Assembly: GCA_949299515.1 (NCBI GenBank)
Contig: CASGAP010000011.1
Location: 1-64,000 of the forward strand
Direction: 5' to 3'
Length of the DNA stretch: 64,000 bases
Source of the DNA: an uncultured Desulfovibrionaceae bacterium
GTDB taxonomy: Bacteria; Desulfobacterota; Desulfovibrionia; Desulfovibrionales; Desulfovibrionaceae
Part shown: piece by piece, positions 52,972 through 63,242 of the stretch
How the letters are laid out: every line of letters begins with the position of its first letter
Position numbering within the stretch: the first letter of the stretch is position 1
Made by a program: the position numbers and the translations under genes
The notes under the pieces: generated by a model
Databases searched by the model: none
What the model was told of the DNA's origin: nothing
Seen by the model: only the letters and a program-made list of their open reading frames with translations

Positions 52972-55362
52972 CTATTCCATGTCACCGTAATACGGAATAT
53001 CCTCGTCAAGCGGCAGCAGAAAATCCGCATCATCGTAATAATCCGGAAACACGTCAGGCTGCAGACCGCTGTCCGCAGGTTTATTCACGGCCGTACCCGC
53101 CGTATCCGTCCGCGCGTCCTGTTCCCGCGTATTCCTGCGCTCCGCGGCATAAGGCAGCATATCTTCGCGCAGCCTATGTTCGTCAAGAGCAAGGCGCTTG
53201 GCAAGCCACGTATAGCGCTTACGGATTTTATTATTTTTTACGCCCATGGCAAGGGCTTTTGTCTGTCCGACCAAAACCACCATTTTTTTGCCGCGGGTTA
53301 CGGCAGTATAAATCAGGTTGCGTTCAAGCATAACAAAGTGCTGCATTAAAAGCGGCACGATAACCACGGGATATTCCGCCCCCTGCGATTTGTGAATGGT
53401 AATGGCATAGGCAGGCACAACTTCGTCAAGTTCCTCAAAAGCATAAACAATATTGCGCTCGTCAAAGCGTATGGTCAGTTCCCGCTCTTCCTTGTCAATA
53501 ATGATGATATGCCCCATATCCCCATTAAAAACATCTTTATCGTAGTTGTTGCGGATCTGCATAACTTTATCATTAAGCTTATAAATCCTGTCGCCGCGGA
53601 CAATCTGTTCCGTACTTGGGTTAAGCGCCTGCTGCAGTTCCCTGTTCAGGTTCAGCGTTCCGGTGCTCCCCTTGGTCATGGGACAGAGCACCTGAATTTC
53701 TTCAGGAGAAAACCCGAACTTTTTCGGTATCCTGTTTTTTACCAAATCCACGATAAGCGCCGCACATTCGGCACCGTCGTCCTGTTTGAACATGAAAAAA
53801 TCCGTTTTCAGGCCGGAACGTAGATGCGGCATTTCTCCTTTGTTTATCAGATGGGCGTTGCAGACAATGTCGCTTTCCGCCGCCTGCCTGAACACTTCCA
53901 CCAGTTCCGCCACGGCCACGGTACCCGACGCCATGATGTCGCGCAGCACGTTGCCGGGCCCCACGGAAGGAAGCTGATTGACATCGCCCACAAAAATCAG
54001 CGTTGCGCCCAAGGGGGCGGCTTTAATTAAATGATACATAAGCATGGTGTCCATCATGGACGCCTCGTCCACCACCAAAAGCCCGCACGCCAACGGATTG
54101 TTTTCGTTTCTGCCAAATCCCTCTTCCTTGGGGCTGAATTCCAGAAGCCTGTGTATGGTTTTGGCTTCCACGCCGCTGGTTTCCGCCATGCGTTTGGCGG
54201 CTCTGCCCGTGGGCGCAGCCAACAGCACCTTGGCCCCCGCAGACTGAAACACCTTGATAATGGCATTTAAAATCGTGGTTTTGCCTGTTCCGGGGCCACC
54301 CGTCAGCACCATGATTTTTTCTTTTGCCGCCATATTCACGGCATTGCGCTGTTCTTCCGCCAGTTCAATTTTCATTTTTGCAAGCACGGCGGCAATGCTG
54401 GCCTTAGCGTTTTTAAAACGCACGGTACGCGGAGAGTTCAGCAGTCTTTTTAAATAGTAGGCAATTTTTGATTCGTAGACATAGTTTCTGGTTAAATACA
54501 CTCCCCTGTGATCTTCCAAATCATCAATGACAATGCGCTCTTCCCGTTCAAGACTGACTATTGCGCCCGCAACCAAATCTTCTTCTATATCCAGTTCTGC
54601 GGAAGTTTTGGCAATGAGCTTGTCTTCGGGATAATAAATATGCCCCTCGCCGCTTATTTCCAACAGCGTATACAGTAATCCCGCTTCTGCCCGCAGCATA
54701 CTGTTTTTGTCAAAACCGAGCTTCATGGCCAGCATATCGGCGGTATGAAACCCGATACCGAAAATATCCATGGCCAAGCGGTACGGATTTTCTTTGACTA
54801 TGGTTACGGCGTGCTTTTCGTAATGCTTATAAATTCTGAACGCAAAAGACGGCCCTATGCCGTGTTCCTGCAAAAACACCATAAGTTCGCGCACGCCTTG
54901 GTGTTCCGCCCAGGAAAGCTTGACCGCCGTCAGGCGCTTCTGCCCGAAACGCGGAATTTCCAAAAGCCTGTCGGGATCATTGTCCATAATATTAAAGGTT
55001 TCCGTTCCAAAATGACCGACTATTTTTTCCGCCCATTTCGGGCCTATGCCCTTTATGCAGCCCGACGCCAAAAACGCCCGTATGCCCTCTGCCGAGGAAG
55101 GACGTTCTTCGGTATACGTCTCCATTTGCAGCTGGCGGCCGAACTTGGGATGAACGGTATATTTGCCGCGGGCCCTGATCTGCATTCCTGCCTGGGGATT
55201 CTGCATAACCCCGACCAGGGTTTCAAAATCCAATTTATTTTCCGGACGCAAACGAAAAATGGTATACCCGTTTTCTTCGTTGTGGAAAACAACCCGTTCA
55301 ATACTGCCCCGAATTTCCACGGTATTATCGGCAGAAAGCGTACCCTGAACCTGCCTAGCCAT
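52972..55362 (-). CDS. recD2: RecD2-type ATP-dependent DNA helicase
   Basis: A 796-residue 5'-3' superfamily 1 helicase not tied to RecBC. It has an N-terminal OB-like and helix-hairpin-helix region (SGCIKGIGPKWAEKIV), then Walker A LTGGPGTGKTTIL (about 350-362), DEASMMDTML (motif II), GDVNQLPSVGPGNVL (motif III) and motif VI VYTAVTRGKKMVVLVG, then a variable acidic tail. The length exceeds RecD and matches RecD2 of D. radiodurans and B. subtilis. It overlaps aroC by 8 bp. Confidence 0.95.
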   Translation of the reverse strand: MARQVQGTLSADNTVEIRGSIERVVFHNEENGYTIFRLRPENKLDFETLVGVMQNPQAGMQIRARGKYTVHPKFGRQLQMETYTEERPSSAEGIRAFLASGCIKGIGPKWAEKIVGHFGTETFNIMDNDPDRLLEIPRFGQKRLTAVKLSWAEHQGVRELMVFLQEHGIGPSFAFRIYKHYEKHAVTIVKENPYRLAMDIFGIGFHTADMLAMKLGFDKNSMLRAEAGLLYTLLEISGEGHIYYPEDKLIAKTSAELDIEEDLVAGAIVSLEREERIVIDDLEDHRGVYLTRNYVYESKIAYYLKRLLNSPRTVRFKNAKASIAAVLAKMKIELAEEQRNAVNMAAKEKIMVLTGGPGTGKTTILNAIIKVFQSAGAKVLLAAPTGRAAKRMAETSGVEAKTIHRLLEFSPKEEGFGRNENNPLACGLLVVDEASMMDTMLMYHLIKAAPLGATLIFVGDVNQLPSVGPGNVLRDIMASGTVAVAELVEVFRQAAESDIVCNAHLINKGEMPHLRSGLKTDFFMFKQDDGAECAALIVDLVKNRIPKKFGFSPEEIQVLCPMTKGSTGTLNLNRELQQALNPSTEQIVRGDRIYKLNDKVMQIRNNYDKDVFNGDMGHIIIIDKEERELTIRFDERNIVYAFEELDEVVPAYAITIHKSQGAEYPVVIVPLLMQHFVMLERNLIYTAVTRGKKMVVLVGQTKALAMGVKNNKIRKRYTWLAKRLALDEHRLREDMLPYAAERRNTREQDARTDTAGTAVNKPADSGLQPDVFPDYYDDADFLLPLDEDIPYYGDME

Positions 55363-56455
55363 TTTCCCTGCCCGTAAAACCGCAGCGCCGCTGCAGCAGC
55401 ACCATATCCATAAGCGTCATGGCCGTCATGGCTTTTAATACCGGCACAATGCGCGGAATGGCGCAGATATCATGCCTGCCGCCGACAGAAAGCATAATGT
55501 TTTCACCGTTTTTGGATACGGTTTTCTGTTCTTTTGCCACGGAAGGTATCGGTTTTACATATGCTCTGGCGATAATGGGCTGTCCGTTGGATATGCCGCC
55601 CTCTATCCCTCCAGCATGATTGGAAAGATACGTAAGCCTGCCGTTTTCATACTGCATGGCGTCATTATTTACTGAACCGCGGCTTTGCGCTGCACGCAAA
55701 CCGTCACCTATTTCCACGGCTTTTACCGCCCCGACGCCCATAAGCGCAAAACTCAGGTATGCGTCAAGCTTTTGAAAAACCGGCTCGCCGAGCCCCGCGG
55801 GCACGCCGTGCGCTTCTATTTTCACCACGCCGCCGAGCGTATCCAAATCTTTGCGCACTTCTTCGATACGTTCCTGCCAATGAGGAATAACTCCCTCATT
55901 GGGAGCAAAAAACAGCCTGCCGTCAAGATGTTCCAAATCAAAATCCCCGTACTGTTCGGCATAAATACCGTCAATGGCTTCGGGATAGGCAAAAATTTTT
56001 ATGCCCAATTGCCGCAGATAAAGCTGAGCAACGGCACCGCCAGCCACTCGGGCAACGGTTTCCCTCCCCGAAGATCGGCCGCCGCCGCGCGGATCACGGA
56101 ACCCGAATTTTTCATCATAGCACCGATCAGCGTGCCCCGGTCTGTAGCTTTGCGCCACTTTGGAATAATCCTGGGATTTCTGATTGGTGTTTTCAATAAA
56201 AAAAGCAAGAGGAGTGCCCGTGGTTTTTCCCTCATAGACGCCGGAAAGAAATTTTATTCTGTCCGCCTCGCTGCGCGTTGTGCCGGCAAGCCCCGCTTTG
56301 GCGCTGCCGGGTTTGCGCTTGTCAAGTTCTGCCTGGATAAAAGCCTCGTCCAAACAAAGTCCGGGCGGGCAGCCGTCTATCACGCCGCCTATGCCGCTTC
56401 CATGTGATTCTCCGAACGAGGTAAGCCTGTACAGTGTCCCGAATGTATTCAGCAT
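55355..56455 (-). CDS. aroC: chorismate synthase
   Basis: The last step of the shikimate pathway, needing reduced FMN. It is 366 residues with all three signatures: GESHGSGIGGVIDGCP at the N-terminus, GRSSGRETVARVAGGAVA in the middle, and RHDICAIPRIVPV near the end. It lies next to aroK, giving a small aromatic-amino-acid group at the head of a long operon. Confidence 0.96.
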   Translation of the reverse strand: MLNTFGTLYRLTSFGESHGSGIGGVIDGCPPGLCLDEAFIQAELDKRKPGSAKAGLAGTTRSEADRIKFLSGVYEGKTTGTPLAFFIENTNQKSQDYSKVAQSYRPGHADRCYDEKFGFRDPRGGGRSSGRETVARVAGGAVAQLYLRQLGIKIFAYPEAIDGIYAEQYGDFDLEHLDGRLFFAPNEGVIPHWQERIEEVRKDLDTLGGVVKIEAHGVPAGLGEPVFQKLDAYLSFALMGVGAVKAVEIGDGLRAAQSRGSVNNDAMQYENGRLTYLSNHAGGIEGGISNGQPIIARAYVKPIPSVAKEQKTVSKNGENIMLSVGGRHDICAIPRIVPVLKAMTAMTLMDMVLLQRRCGFTGRENG

Positions 56456-56459
56456 TATG

Positions 56460-56990
56460 TTATCTCTTCACTTTCTTAGTATATTCTGCTATAATTATTT
56501 GCATTTCTTTTTCAAAATTTTCCCACTGCGTCAAATGATACGCACAAGACTCCAAATACAGCTCCCTGCGCACGGCGTACAGCTCCAACATTTCTTCGGC
56601 AAGACTTTTCTGCGTAAAAGCCGGGCGCTGTTCGGGCTTGGCATCTCTGCTGAGTCTCCGCACAAGCTCGGAAACGGCAACATCAAGAAATACCGTAAAA
56701 AATTCCTGTTTCAACAGACCTCTATTGGCAGACCGCAAAACCATGCCGCCGCCGCAGGATACAACAGCTCCGGATTTGGGCATTTCCGAAAGAATTTCCT
56801 CTTCCCTGTCCCGAAACGCTTCCCAGCCGTTTTTGGCAACATAATCCGCAATTGTTTGGTTTTGTTTATTTTTAAATACTTCATCCGTATCAAAAAACAC
56901 AAAACCCAAATCCTTTGCCAGCCGTTTGCCGAGAGAAGTTTTACCGCTTCCCCGCAGACCGACCAACGCTAAACTTTTTAATGCATGCAT
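56460..56990 (-). CDS. aroK: shikimate kinase
   Basis: Phosphorylates shikimate with ATP. It is 176 residues with Walker A LVGLRGSGKTSLGKRLA, the shikimate-binding DTDEVF, SCGGGMVLRSANRG (Walker B-like) and the lid RPAFTQ. The ATG at 56990 is preferred; a GTG at 56999 is possible. It is 4 bp upstream of aroC. Confidence 0.92.
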   Translation of the reverse strand: MHALKSLALVGLRGSGKTSLGKRLAKDLGFVFFDTDEVFKNKQNQTIADYVAKNGWEAFRDREEEILSEMPKSGAVVSCGGGMVLRSANRGLLKQEFFTVFLDVAVSELVRRLSRDAKPEQRPAFTQKSLAEEMLELYAVRRELYLESCAYHLTQWENFEKEMQIIIAEYTKKVKR

Positions 56991-57083
56991 AACTTTCACT
57001 TCAGCAAAAAAAACTCTTTAAAAATTTTACTAAAAAGAATTTTTTATAGCAAGTTTTAAGATTTTAAAAATTTTTTTTTAAAA

Positions 57084-57109
57084 CAAAAAAGGAGCAAACG
57101 CTCCTTTTA
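57084..57109. terminator. bidirectional terminator between aroK and the small NlpC lipoprotein gene
   Basis: A GGAGC-AAAC-GCTCC hairpin flanked by AAAAAA and TTTTA. It serves the lipoprotein gene ending at 57126 (minus strand). Confidence 0.75.
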
Positions 57110-57125
57110 TGAAAAATATAACAAT

Positions 57126-57668
57126 TTATAAACCTTGAGCAAAACGCGGCACAACTATCCTTCTGCCGAACATAAAACGCTTTGCCCACCATGAACCTTC
57201 AAAAGTTTCAAGCTTTACACGGCTTCTTGAGTTGGGCGCGTGAATAAATTTATTGCCGCCTGCATACAGACCGGTATGCAGACCGTTCGGCGAATTGCTG
57301 GTTTTAAAAACAAGAATATCCCCGACTTTTAACCCCTGACGCCCGATTTTCTGACCGATTTTTGCCTGTGACGTGGTTACTCTCGGAATATTTATTCCAT
57401 GCTGTTTATACGCCCAATAAATAAGCCCGGAACAGTCAAAGCCCGTACTGGGTGATTCTCCGCCCAAGCGGTAACGCTGACCGATTTGGGTTGCAGCGGT
57501 TCTGACAACCTGACTGCTGATATTGCCGTAAGAACTGTCATTGCCGACAGCAAATATAGTATTATCTTGGCGACCTACGGCAAAATTCAAATTGAGCGGA
57601 AAACACCCTGTCATGGCAAGCAGGCAAAACCCCAATAATAACAAGATGTTTTTATTTTTCTTCTGCAT
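57126..57668 (-). CDS. NlpC/P60 family lipoprotein (Spr/MepS-like)
   Basis: A 180-residue predicted lipoprotein with lipobox LAMTGC (C22). The NlpC/P60 domain has the catalytic Cys in STGFDCSGLIYWAY (about 80-93), the His in GLHTGLYAG and the third polar residue His in FIHAPNS. It is small and single-domain, like E. coli Spr (MepS), which cuts D-Ala-mDAP cross-links for wall growth. It is monocistronic with a terminator behind it. Confidence 0.9.
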   Translation of the reverse strand: MQKKNKNILLLLGFCLLAMTGCFPLNLNFAVGRQDNTIFAVGNDSSYGNISSQVVRTAATQIGQRYRLGGESPSTGFDCSGLIYWAYKQHGINIPRVTTSQAKIGQKIGRQGLKVGDILVFKTSNSPNGLHTGLYAGGNKFIHAPNSRSRVKLETFEGSWWAKRFMFGRRIVVPRFAQGL

Positions 57669-57993
57669 AGATTCTTAACCTTAATTATACTCGTTAATCA
57701 TACTATACACCAAAACAAAAGTAATGCAAGAATTTTTCCAATAAAAACAAGTCTATACATTTTATTTATTTTTTCTTAAAAAACTCTAGAAAAAATATCA
57801 TACTGAAATTACAGCTAAATTTGACAATAAATTTCAATCTCCGGAAAGACAGCAGATAAATTTTATTCTGCAAAATGAAAAAAGGACAAAATCGGAATGT
57901 CGCAGATGCACTTGACAAAGCATTTTTTTCATGACTACAAATACCAATCAATAATTAATAAAATTAATCACAAACAAGGAACAGAGAAAATTC
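57669..57993. other. divergent intergenic region in front of the hydrogenase operon
   Basis: 325 bp, AT-rich. It holds the promoter candidate at 57912-57941 and the ribosome site of cooM (AAGGAACAG). No CooA-like palindrome with the usual spacing was found, and no FNR-like site. No gene was seen here. Confidence 0.45.
57912..57941 (+). promoter_or_regulatory. candidate promoter of the coo-type hydrogenase operon
   Basis: TTGACA, 18 bases, TACAAA, about 45 bases upstream of the cooM start. A perfect -35 with an imperfect -10. Confidence 0.45.
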
Positions 57994-60900
57994 ATGCTGT
58001 CAAATTTGTCTGATTTAATGTTTCTTCCGTATTTGGGAATTCTCCTGACCGCACTGGGTATTCTGCAGGCTTTGCGCTTTCAGAAAAACCCGCTTCAGGC
58101 TTTTTTCGGATTATGCATTCTTGACATCGGCTATGCGGTCATCGGCCTGTCAGTCGGCACTGACATATCTGCGGTCGGCGGATTGACAACGGTTTGCTTT
58201 AACTTCATCGCAAGAATGCTGGGGCTGATAGCTTTATATAAGTTAATCACAGCCGCACGGCAAAACAACGGCTCGCTGGAATCTATCGCAAAAGCCTGTC
58301 CGTACACGGCTGTTGTTTTCGCGCTTTCCATGTTCAGCGCCATTGAAATAAGCCCGTTCTTCACCCCTGACGCAAAGCACTTTATTCTTTACGGGGCACT
58401 GCTTCACGGCAGCCCTCTGAACATCTTCGGCAGCGGCTTTGCGCTCTTCCTTACAGCCGCAAACATTGCCGCCCTTATTATCACGCTTTTGTTTGTTCAC
58501 AGCCTTTTCCAAGGCAATCAGTATGCGTATTCTTCTTACAATTTCCGTACGGACATAAAAACCAGTTCCGTACTGCAGCATCTGTTTCTGATTTTATTAA
58601 TTATTCTCGGCCTGTCCGGACACAATTTCATCTTCTTTGTTACCGGCCTGTATTTTGACGCCAAAGCCATGTATGCACAGCTCAACCTATTTGCCGTGCA
58701 TTGGAATACGGAAACATTCCTTCTGTATGCCGGAGCTTTTTTGGTGCTTGTCTGCGGATATGTCCTGCCGGCAGTCCGCAAACCGCTGGCTCTGATTCTG
58801 ACCCTTGCGGCACTCGGCTTTACGGCAACTGACGGCAATTTGCTGCCGCTTGCCCGCTTTTTTGCAGTGCTGGTCAGCATCATGGCTGTTGTCATCACCG
58901 TATATTCTTTCGGATATATCAAGAAAAACGAAAACTGCTACTACTTCCTGCTGCTTATAATGTTCGGCTCCGTTTTGGGTCTGCTTTCAAGCATATCTTA
59001 CGGCTCTTTCTTCGTCTTCTGGGAACTGATGACCATAAGCTCTTACATTTTGGTAGCTTTTGACGATACACCCAAAGCCCATTATGCGGCAAAAAAATAT
59101 TTTCTCATGTCCGGCATAGGCGCCCTGCTTATGCTTCCTGCCCTGCTTATGCTTCATCAGCATCAGCCTTATGAAATCAATGCCATGCTCACAAGCGGCC
59201 AGCCGATAAACGCATTCCTGTATGTCTGCGTGGCCGGCCTGCTTATCGGTCTTGGCGTCAAAGCCGGCATTTTTCCTTTCCATTCCTGGCTACCCGACGC
59301 CCACCCCGCGGCTCCGGCATCAATTTCCGCTCCGCTTTCCGGCATACTCACAAAAACCGGTCTGTACGGCTTTTTGTTCTTTTTCTTTATTGTACTGGGC
59401 TACGGACTTTTGGAAAATTCCTATGTCTGCCCGTTCTTTGAACTGCCGTCCGTCGGCGTGCTGTGCATCGTGCTTGGCACCGTCACCATGTTTTACGGCG
59501 AAATCAAAGCTTACCAAGCAACGGAAATTAAACGTCTTTTTGCCTACTCCACCATTGGTCAGATAGGCGAAATATGCATAACCCTCGGCGTCTTTACATA
59601 TATTGCGGCAACGGCGTCGCTTCTGCATATTTTCAACCATGCCATAATGAAAGACCTGATATTCCTCTGCACAGGCGCTTTTCTGCTGCGTTCCGGCTTC
59701 ACCAAAATCGAAGACCTGAAAGGCCTCGGCAGGGAAATGCCCTTTACCGGCGCGTGCATGGTTATCGGTCTGCTTTCCATTTTGGGTCTGCCGCCTCTTG
59801 CCGGCTTTAACAGCAAATTCCTTATGTTGTTTGCACTGGCGGAATACAATCCCCACCTTTCCGCGATTATGCTGTTTGCAAGCCTTATCGGCTGCGTATA
59901 TTACACGCGCATTATCCGGATTTTGATTTTTGAAAAATACACGGGACCGCGCCTCAAGGACGCTTCGGTTTCCATGAAAGCGGCCATGGGCTTTTTGGCA
60001 CTCCTGTGCATTGTGTTCGGACTGTTCCCGCAGCTAGTTCTTGATACGCTCATTCAGCCTGTAGCCGAATTTATCGCGCTGCGCGGCGGCTTTAACCTTT
60101 CCGAACACGCCACCACCCTGCTGTCATACACCTCTGTTACCTGGAAAAGCCCGTCCCTTATTATTCTTACCGGAGCGGTTCTGCCGGTTATCCTGCGCAG
60201 AAATCCCGTACAGTGCGGCATTGCCGCCGTCATGGTACTCGGTCTTGCCACGGTTTCCCTTGCGGCAACGCAGGGTCAGTATGATACGCTGTCCTTTGTC
60301 TTTGCTCTTGCCATTACCGTAATCGGCGCAACCACAGCCTGCTATTCCATAGGCTACATGGAACACAGCCACAGCCAATGGCGCTATTATGCGTCTTTCC
60401 TGTGTATGTGCGGCGGCCTGGTCGGCGTTGCGACCTCAACAAATCTTTACAGCTTCTTCTTTTTCTGGGAAATTATGAGTTCCTGGACGCTGTACTTCGT
60501 CATTATCCACGAAGAAACCAAAGAATCCCTGTGGGAAGGCTTTAAATACTTCCTCTTTAACATGATCGGCGCCGGCTTCCTCTTCCTTGGGGTAATATTG
60601 GTCATTCACTGGCTCGGCACTGCGGATTTTGCCCAAATCAAAGAAAACTTCGGCAGCGTCACCCCGTTCAGGGTAACAGTTCTTATAACCCTGCTCGCCA
60701 TCGGCTTCCTGATGAAAGCTGCCCAGCTTCCGTTCAGGATTGATATACAAATGCACCCGGCAACGGCTCCTACCCCGGTTTCCGGCTACATTTCCGCCGT
60801 TCTGCTGAAAAGCGCAACTTTCGGTCTGCTTAAACTCTTTATGGTATTGGGCGGAGTCGAACTGTTCACAAACAACATATCACTGCTGTATATTGCCGAC

Positions 60901-61770
60901 ATTTCCGTCTATATCGGCGCAATTACCATTATTATGGCGGCTGCATTCGCGGTTTTCCAGAAAAATATCAAACTTGTGCTCATTTATTCCAGCGTCAGCC
61001 AGCTCGGCTATATGGTTGTGAGCATTTCGCTGGGAACGTCCCTCGGCGTTGCCGGCGGCATTCTGCATCTTGTCAACCACCTGCTGTTTAAAGACCTGCT
61101 CTTCCTTGTGGCAGGCGTAATTTTGGCGCAGACCCACATTTATTCCATGAACCAAATGGGCGGCCTGGCGCTGAAAATGCCGAAAACTTTCGCCCTGTTC
61201 GTCATCGGCGCCATATGCGTTATCGGCCTGCCGCCGAGCAACGGCTTTACGTCAAAATGGATCATTTACCATGCGCTGATGGATAAAGGCTATGTACTGC
61301 CCGCCATTCTGTCCCTGGTAGGCAGTGTGCTCACCCTTGCCTATATGACCAAGTTTATGCACAGTGTCTTCCTCGGCCAGGTAAAACCAAGCATGGAAAA
61401 AGCGCACGAAGCGCCCAAAACCATGCTTATTCCCATGGCCCTGCTTTCCCTCGGCTGCATTGTCACCAGTATTTTCCCGGGACTTGCGCTCTTAGTCATC
61501 AATAAAATCCTTGCCGGTGTCGGCCTGCAGGTTTTAGATGTGGCTCCGTGGGGCATCAACTCCGGAAAAGGCGCATGGAACGCTACGTTAACGGCAATTT
61601 TATTTGCCGCCGTATGGTACATCGGCCAGCGCACGCTGCAAAAATTCAGCAAACGGCAGCGCGTCACTTCCATTCATACCTGCGGTATGCCCACAGAAAA
61701 CTTCAGTCCGTCAACGGCTCAAGACATATACAGCACCAATGTCCTTTTCGGTGCCAATGAGAACAAATAA
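57994..61770 (+). CDS. cooM: CooM-type fused membrane subunit of a group 4 [NiFe] hydrogenase
   Basis: A 1258-residue inner-membrane protein in which two NuoL/M/N-like (Mrp-type) antiporter modules are joined, with an extra N-terminal stretch of TM helices (about 1-225). Module 1 (about 235-690) has the FPFHSWLPDAHPAAPASISAPLSG loop. Module 2 (about 720-1230) has LPFRIDIQMHPATAPTPVSGYI, the matching loop, and GNAIL-like helices. Each loop bears the lysine/glutamate pairs that move ions in complex I. This fused form is that of CooM in Desulfovibrio and Rhodospirillum, where it pumps protons or Na+ coupled to H2 formation or oxidation. It is the first gene of the operon. Confidence 0.88.
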   Translation: MLSNLSDLMFLPYLGILLTALGILQALRFQKNPLQAFFGLCILDIGYAVIGLSVGTDISAVGGLTTVCFNFIARMLGLIALYKLITAARQNNGSLESIAKACPYTAVVFALSMFSAIEISPFFTPDAKHFILYGALLHGSPLNIFGSGFALFLTAANIAALIITLLFVHSLFQGNQYAYSSYNFRTDIKTSSVLQHLFLILLIILGLSGHNFIFFVTGLYFDAKAMYAQLNLFAVHWNTETFLLYAGAFLVLVCGYVLPAVRKPLALILTLAALGFTATDGNLLPLARFFAVLVSIMAVVITVYSFGYIKKNENCYYFLLLIMFGSVLGLLSSISYGSFFVFWELMTISSYILVAFDDTPKAHYAAKKYFLMSGIGALLMLPALLMLHQHQPYEINAMLTSGQPINAFLYVCVAGLLIGLGVKAGIFPFHSWLPDAHPAAPASISAPLSGILTKTGLYGFLFFFFIVLGYGLLENSYVCPFFELPSVGVLCIVLGTVTMFYGEIKAYQATEIKRLFAYSTIGQIGEICITLGVFTYIAATASLLHIFNHAIMKDLIFLCTGAFLLRSGFTKIEDLKGLGREMPFTGACMVIGLLSILGLPPLAGFNSKFLMLFALAEYNPHLSAIMLFASLIGCVYYTRIIRILIFEKYTGPRLKDASVSMKAAMGFLALLCIVFGLFPQLVLDTLIQPVAEFIALRGGFNLSEHATTLLSYTSVTWKSPSLIILTGAVLPVILRRNPVQCGIAAVMVLGLATVSLAATQGQYDTLSFVFALAITVIGATTACYSIGYMEHSHSQWRYYASFLCMCGGLVGVATSTNLYSFFFFWEIMSSWTLYFVIIHEETKESLWEGFKYFLFNMIGAGFLFLGVILVIHWLGTADFAQIKENFGSVTPFRVTVLITLLAIGFLMKAAQLPFRIDIQMHPATAPTPVSGYISAVLLKSATFGLLKLFMVLGGVELFTNNISLLYIADISVYIGAITIIMAAAFAVFQKNIKLVLIYSSVSQLGYMVVSISLGTSLGVAGGILHLVNHLLFKDLLFLVAGVILAQTHIYSMNQMGGLALKMPKTFALFVIGAICVIGLPPSNGFTSKWIIYHALMDKGYVLPAILSLVGSVLTLAYMTKFMHSVFLGQVKPSMEKAHEAPKTMLIPMALLSLGCIVTSIFPGLALLVINKILAGVGLQVLDVAPWGINSGKGAWNATLTAILFAAVWYIGQRTLQKFSKRQRVTSIHTCGMPTENFSPSTAQDIYSTNVLFGANENK

Positions 61771-61782
61771 GGGAGAACGGCC

Positions 61783-62763
61783 ATGCAAGATATCTATTCC
61801 TACCTCGCGATTGTCGGAGCTGCATTATTCAATCTCCTTATTTTTCCGGGCGGTCTGTTTGCCCTTGCCCTCGGCATTCTTTTCAAAGGACTTGACAGAA
61901 AAATAGAAGCACGCCTGCAGCGCCGCGTAGGCCCGCCGGTTATCCAGCCCGTCATTGACATCGTAAAGCTTTCCGGCAAAGAAGCCATGATACCCGAAAC
62001 CGCCCAGCGCCCGCTCTTTCAGTCCGCACCGCTCATCGGTTTTGTCGGCATGGCTGTCTGCGCCTCTTTGCTTCCCATTCCGGGAGTATCCCAAGGATTG
62101 CCGTACATGGGCGATATGCTGGTATATTTTTATCTGCTGCAGCTGCCTGCCGTGGCTCTTATGATTGCCGGCTCATCTTCCAGCTCTCCTTTCGGAACCT
62201 TGGGCTTTTCACGCGAAATGACCTTAATGTTTGCTTATGAAATTCCGCTTCTTATGATAATCCTGGCTGTTGCCATGAAAGTCGGAGGCACAAATTTTGC
62301 GGAATTTTCCCTCATGAACATTATCGGCTATCAGGAAGAAAACGGACAGTTCATCACCAACTGGGTCATGCTGCCGGCGTTTATCGCCTACCTTTTCTTT
62401 CTGCCGGGCACCATGGGCGTTCCGCCTTTTGACATTCCGGAAGCGGAAACCGAAATCATCGAAGGCCCGCTCCTTGAATATTCCGGTGCCAGCCTGGCGC
62501 TTTTTCAGCTTACCGGCGCAATTAAAAATATTGTGGTGCTCGGCTTCGGGGTCGTGATTTTCTTTCCCATGACGCTGGGCAGCAATATTGTTGTCAATAT
62601 TTTGTGGTTTGCGGTAAAATGCTTTATTCTGATGCTTATTTCCTGCACATTTGTAAAATCTGCGACAGGCCGTTTCAGAATAGAACAGGCTTTCGGCTTT
62701 TATCTTAAAATCCCCGCTGTTTTGGCAGCAATCAGCCTTATATTGGTATGGCTTGACTTCTAG
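61783..62763 (+). CDS. cooK: CooK-type membrane subunit (NuoH-like)
   Basis: A 326-residue protein with about eight TM helices. It is homologous to NuoH/HycD, the subunit linking the soluble hydrogenase arm to the pump. The conserved loops are present: EARLQRRVGPPVIQPVIDIVKL (about 45-66) and PPFDIPEAETEIIEGPLLEYSG (about 213-234) with its acid cluster. GGGAGAACGG precedes the ATG. It ends with TAG and lies 8 bp before cooL. Confidence 0.88.
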   Translation: MQDIYSYLAIVGAALFNLLIFPGGLFALALGILFKGLDRKIEARLQRRVGPPVIQPVIDIVKLSGKEAMIPETAQRPLFQSAPLIGFVGMAVCASLLPIPGVSQGLPYMGDMLVYFYLLQLPAVALMIAGSSSSSPFGTLGFSREMTLMFAYEIPLLMIILAVAMKVGGTNFAEFSLMNIIGYQEENGQFITNWVMLPAFIAYLFFLPGTMGVPPFDIPEAETEIIEGPLLEYSGASLALFQLTGAIKNIVVLGFGVVIFFPMTLGSNIVVNILWFAVKCFILMLISCTFVKSATGRFRIEQAFGFYLKIPAVLAAISLILVWLDF

Positions 62764-62771
62764 GAGAACAT

Positions 62772-63242
62772 ATGAGTTTCTTAAACAATATAGCAACCAA
62801 ATCCCCCTGGCTTTTCAGAATTAATGCCGGCTCCTGCAACGGCTGCGACGTGGAACTTGCCACAACGGCCTTTATTCCCCGCTTTGACGTGGAACGCCTC
62901 GGCTGCAAATACTGCGGCAGCCCGCGCCATGCGGACATTGTGCTTATCACCGGCCCGCTTACGCTCAAAATCAAAGACCAGGTACTCAAAGTCTGGAATG
63001 AAATTCCCGAACCCAAAGTTACCGTTGCCGTGGGCATATGCCCTATCAGCGGCGGCGTTTTCAAAGGCGGTCATACCATTGAAGGCCCCATTGACAGATA
63101 CCTGCCCGTGGACGTCAACGTTCCCGGCTGTCCGCCGCGACCCCAGGCCATTATGGAAGGTATTCTGCTTGCCAAAGAAATCTGGCTGAAACGCATTGAA
63201 GAAGCTGAACGCAAAGGAGCCCGCCATGTTCAAATTTCTTAA
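62772..63242 (+). CDS. cooL: CooL-type small hydrogenase subunit (NuoB-like)
   Basis: A 156-residue protein holding the proximal [4Fe-4S] cluster. The NAGSCNGCDVE motif (C22, C25) is at the N-terminus, and GICPISGGV and VPGCPPRPQAIMEG supply the remaining ligands. It is the electron entry partner of the NiFe large subunit CooH, which should follow cooU off-window. TAGGAG lies upstream. It overlaps cooX by 17 bp. Confidence 0.9.
   Translation: MSFLNNIATKSPWLFRINAGSCNGCDVELATTAFIPRFDVERLGCKYCGSPRHADIVLITGPLTLKIKDQVLKVWNEIPEPKVTVAVGICPISGGVFKGGHTIEGPIDRYLPVDVNVPGCPPRPQAIMEGILLAKEIWLKRIEEAERKGARHVQIS

Noticed and set aside
57890..57920. TGTCG...TGACA half-sites as a CooA binding site
   Set aside because: The half-sites are about ten bases apart, while CooA sites have six, and one half overlaps the -35 hexamer. 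Probably chance.
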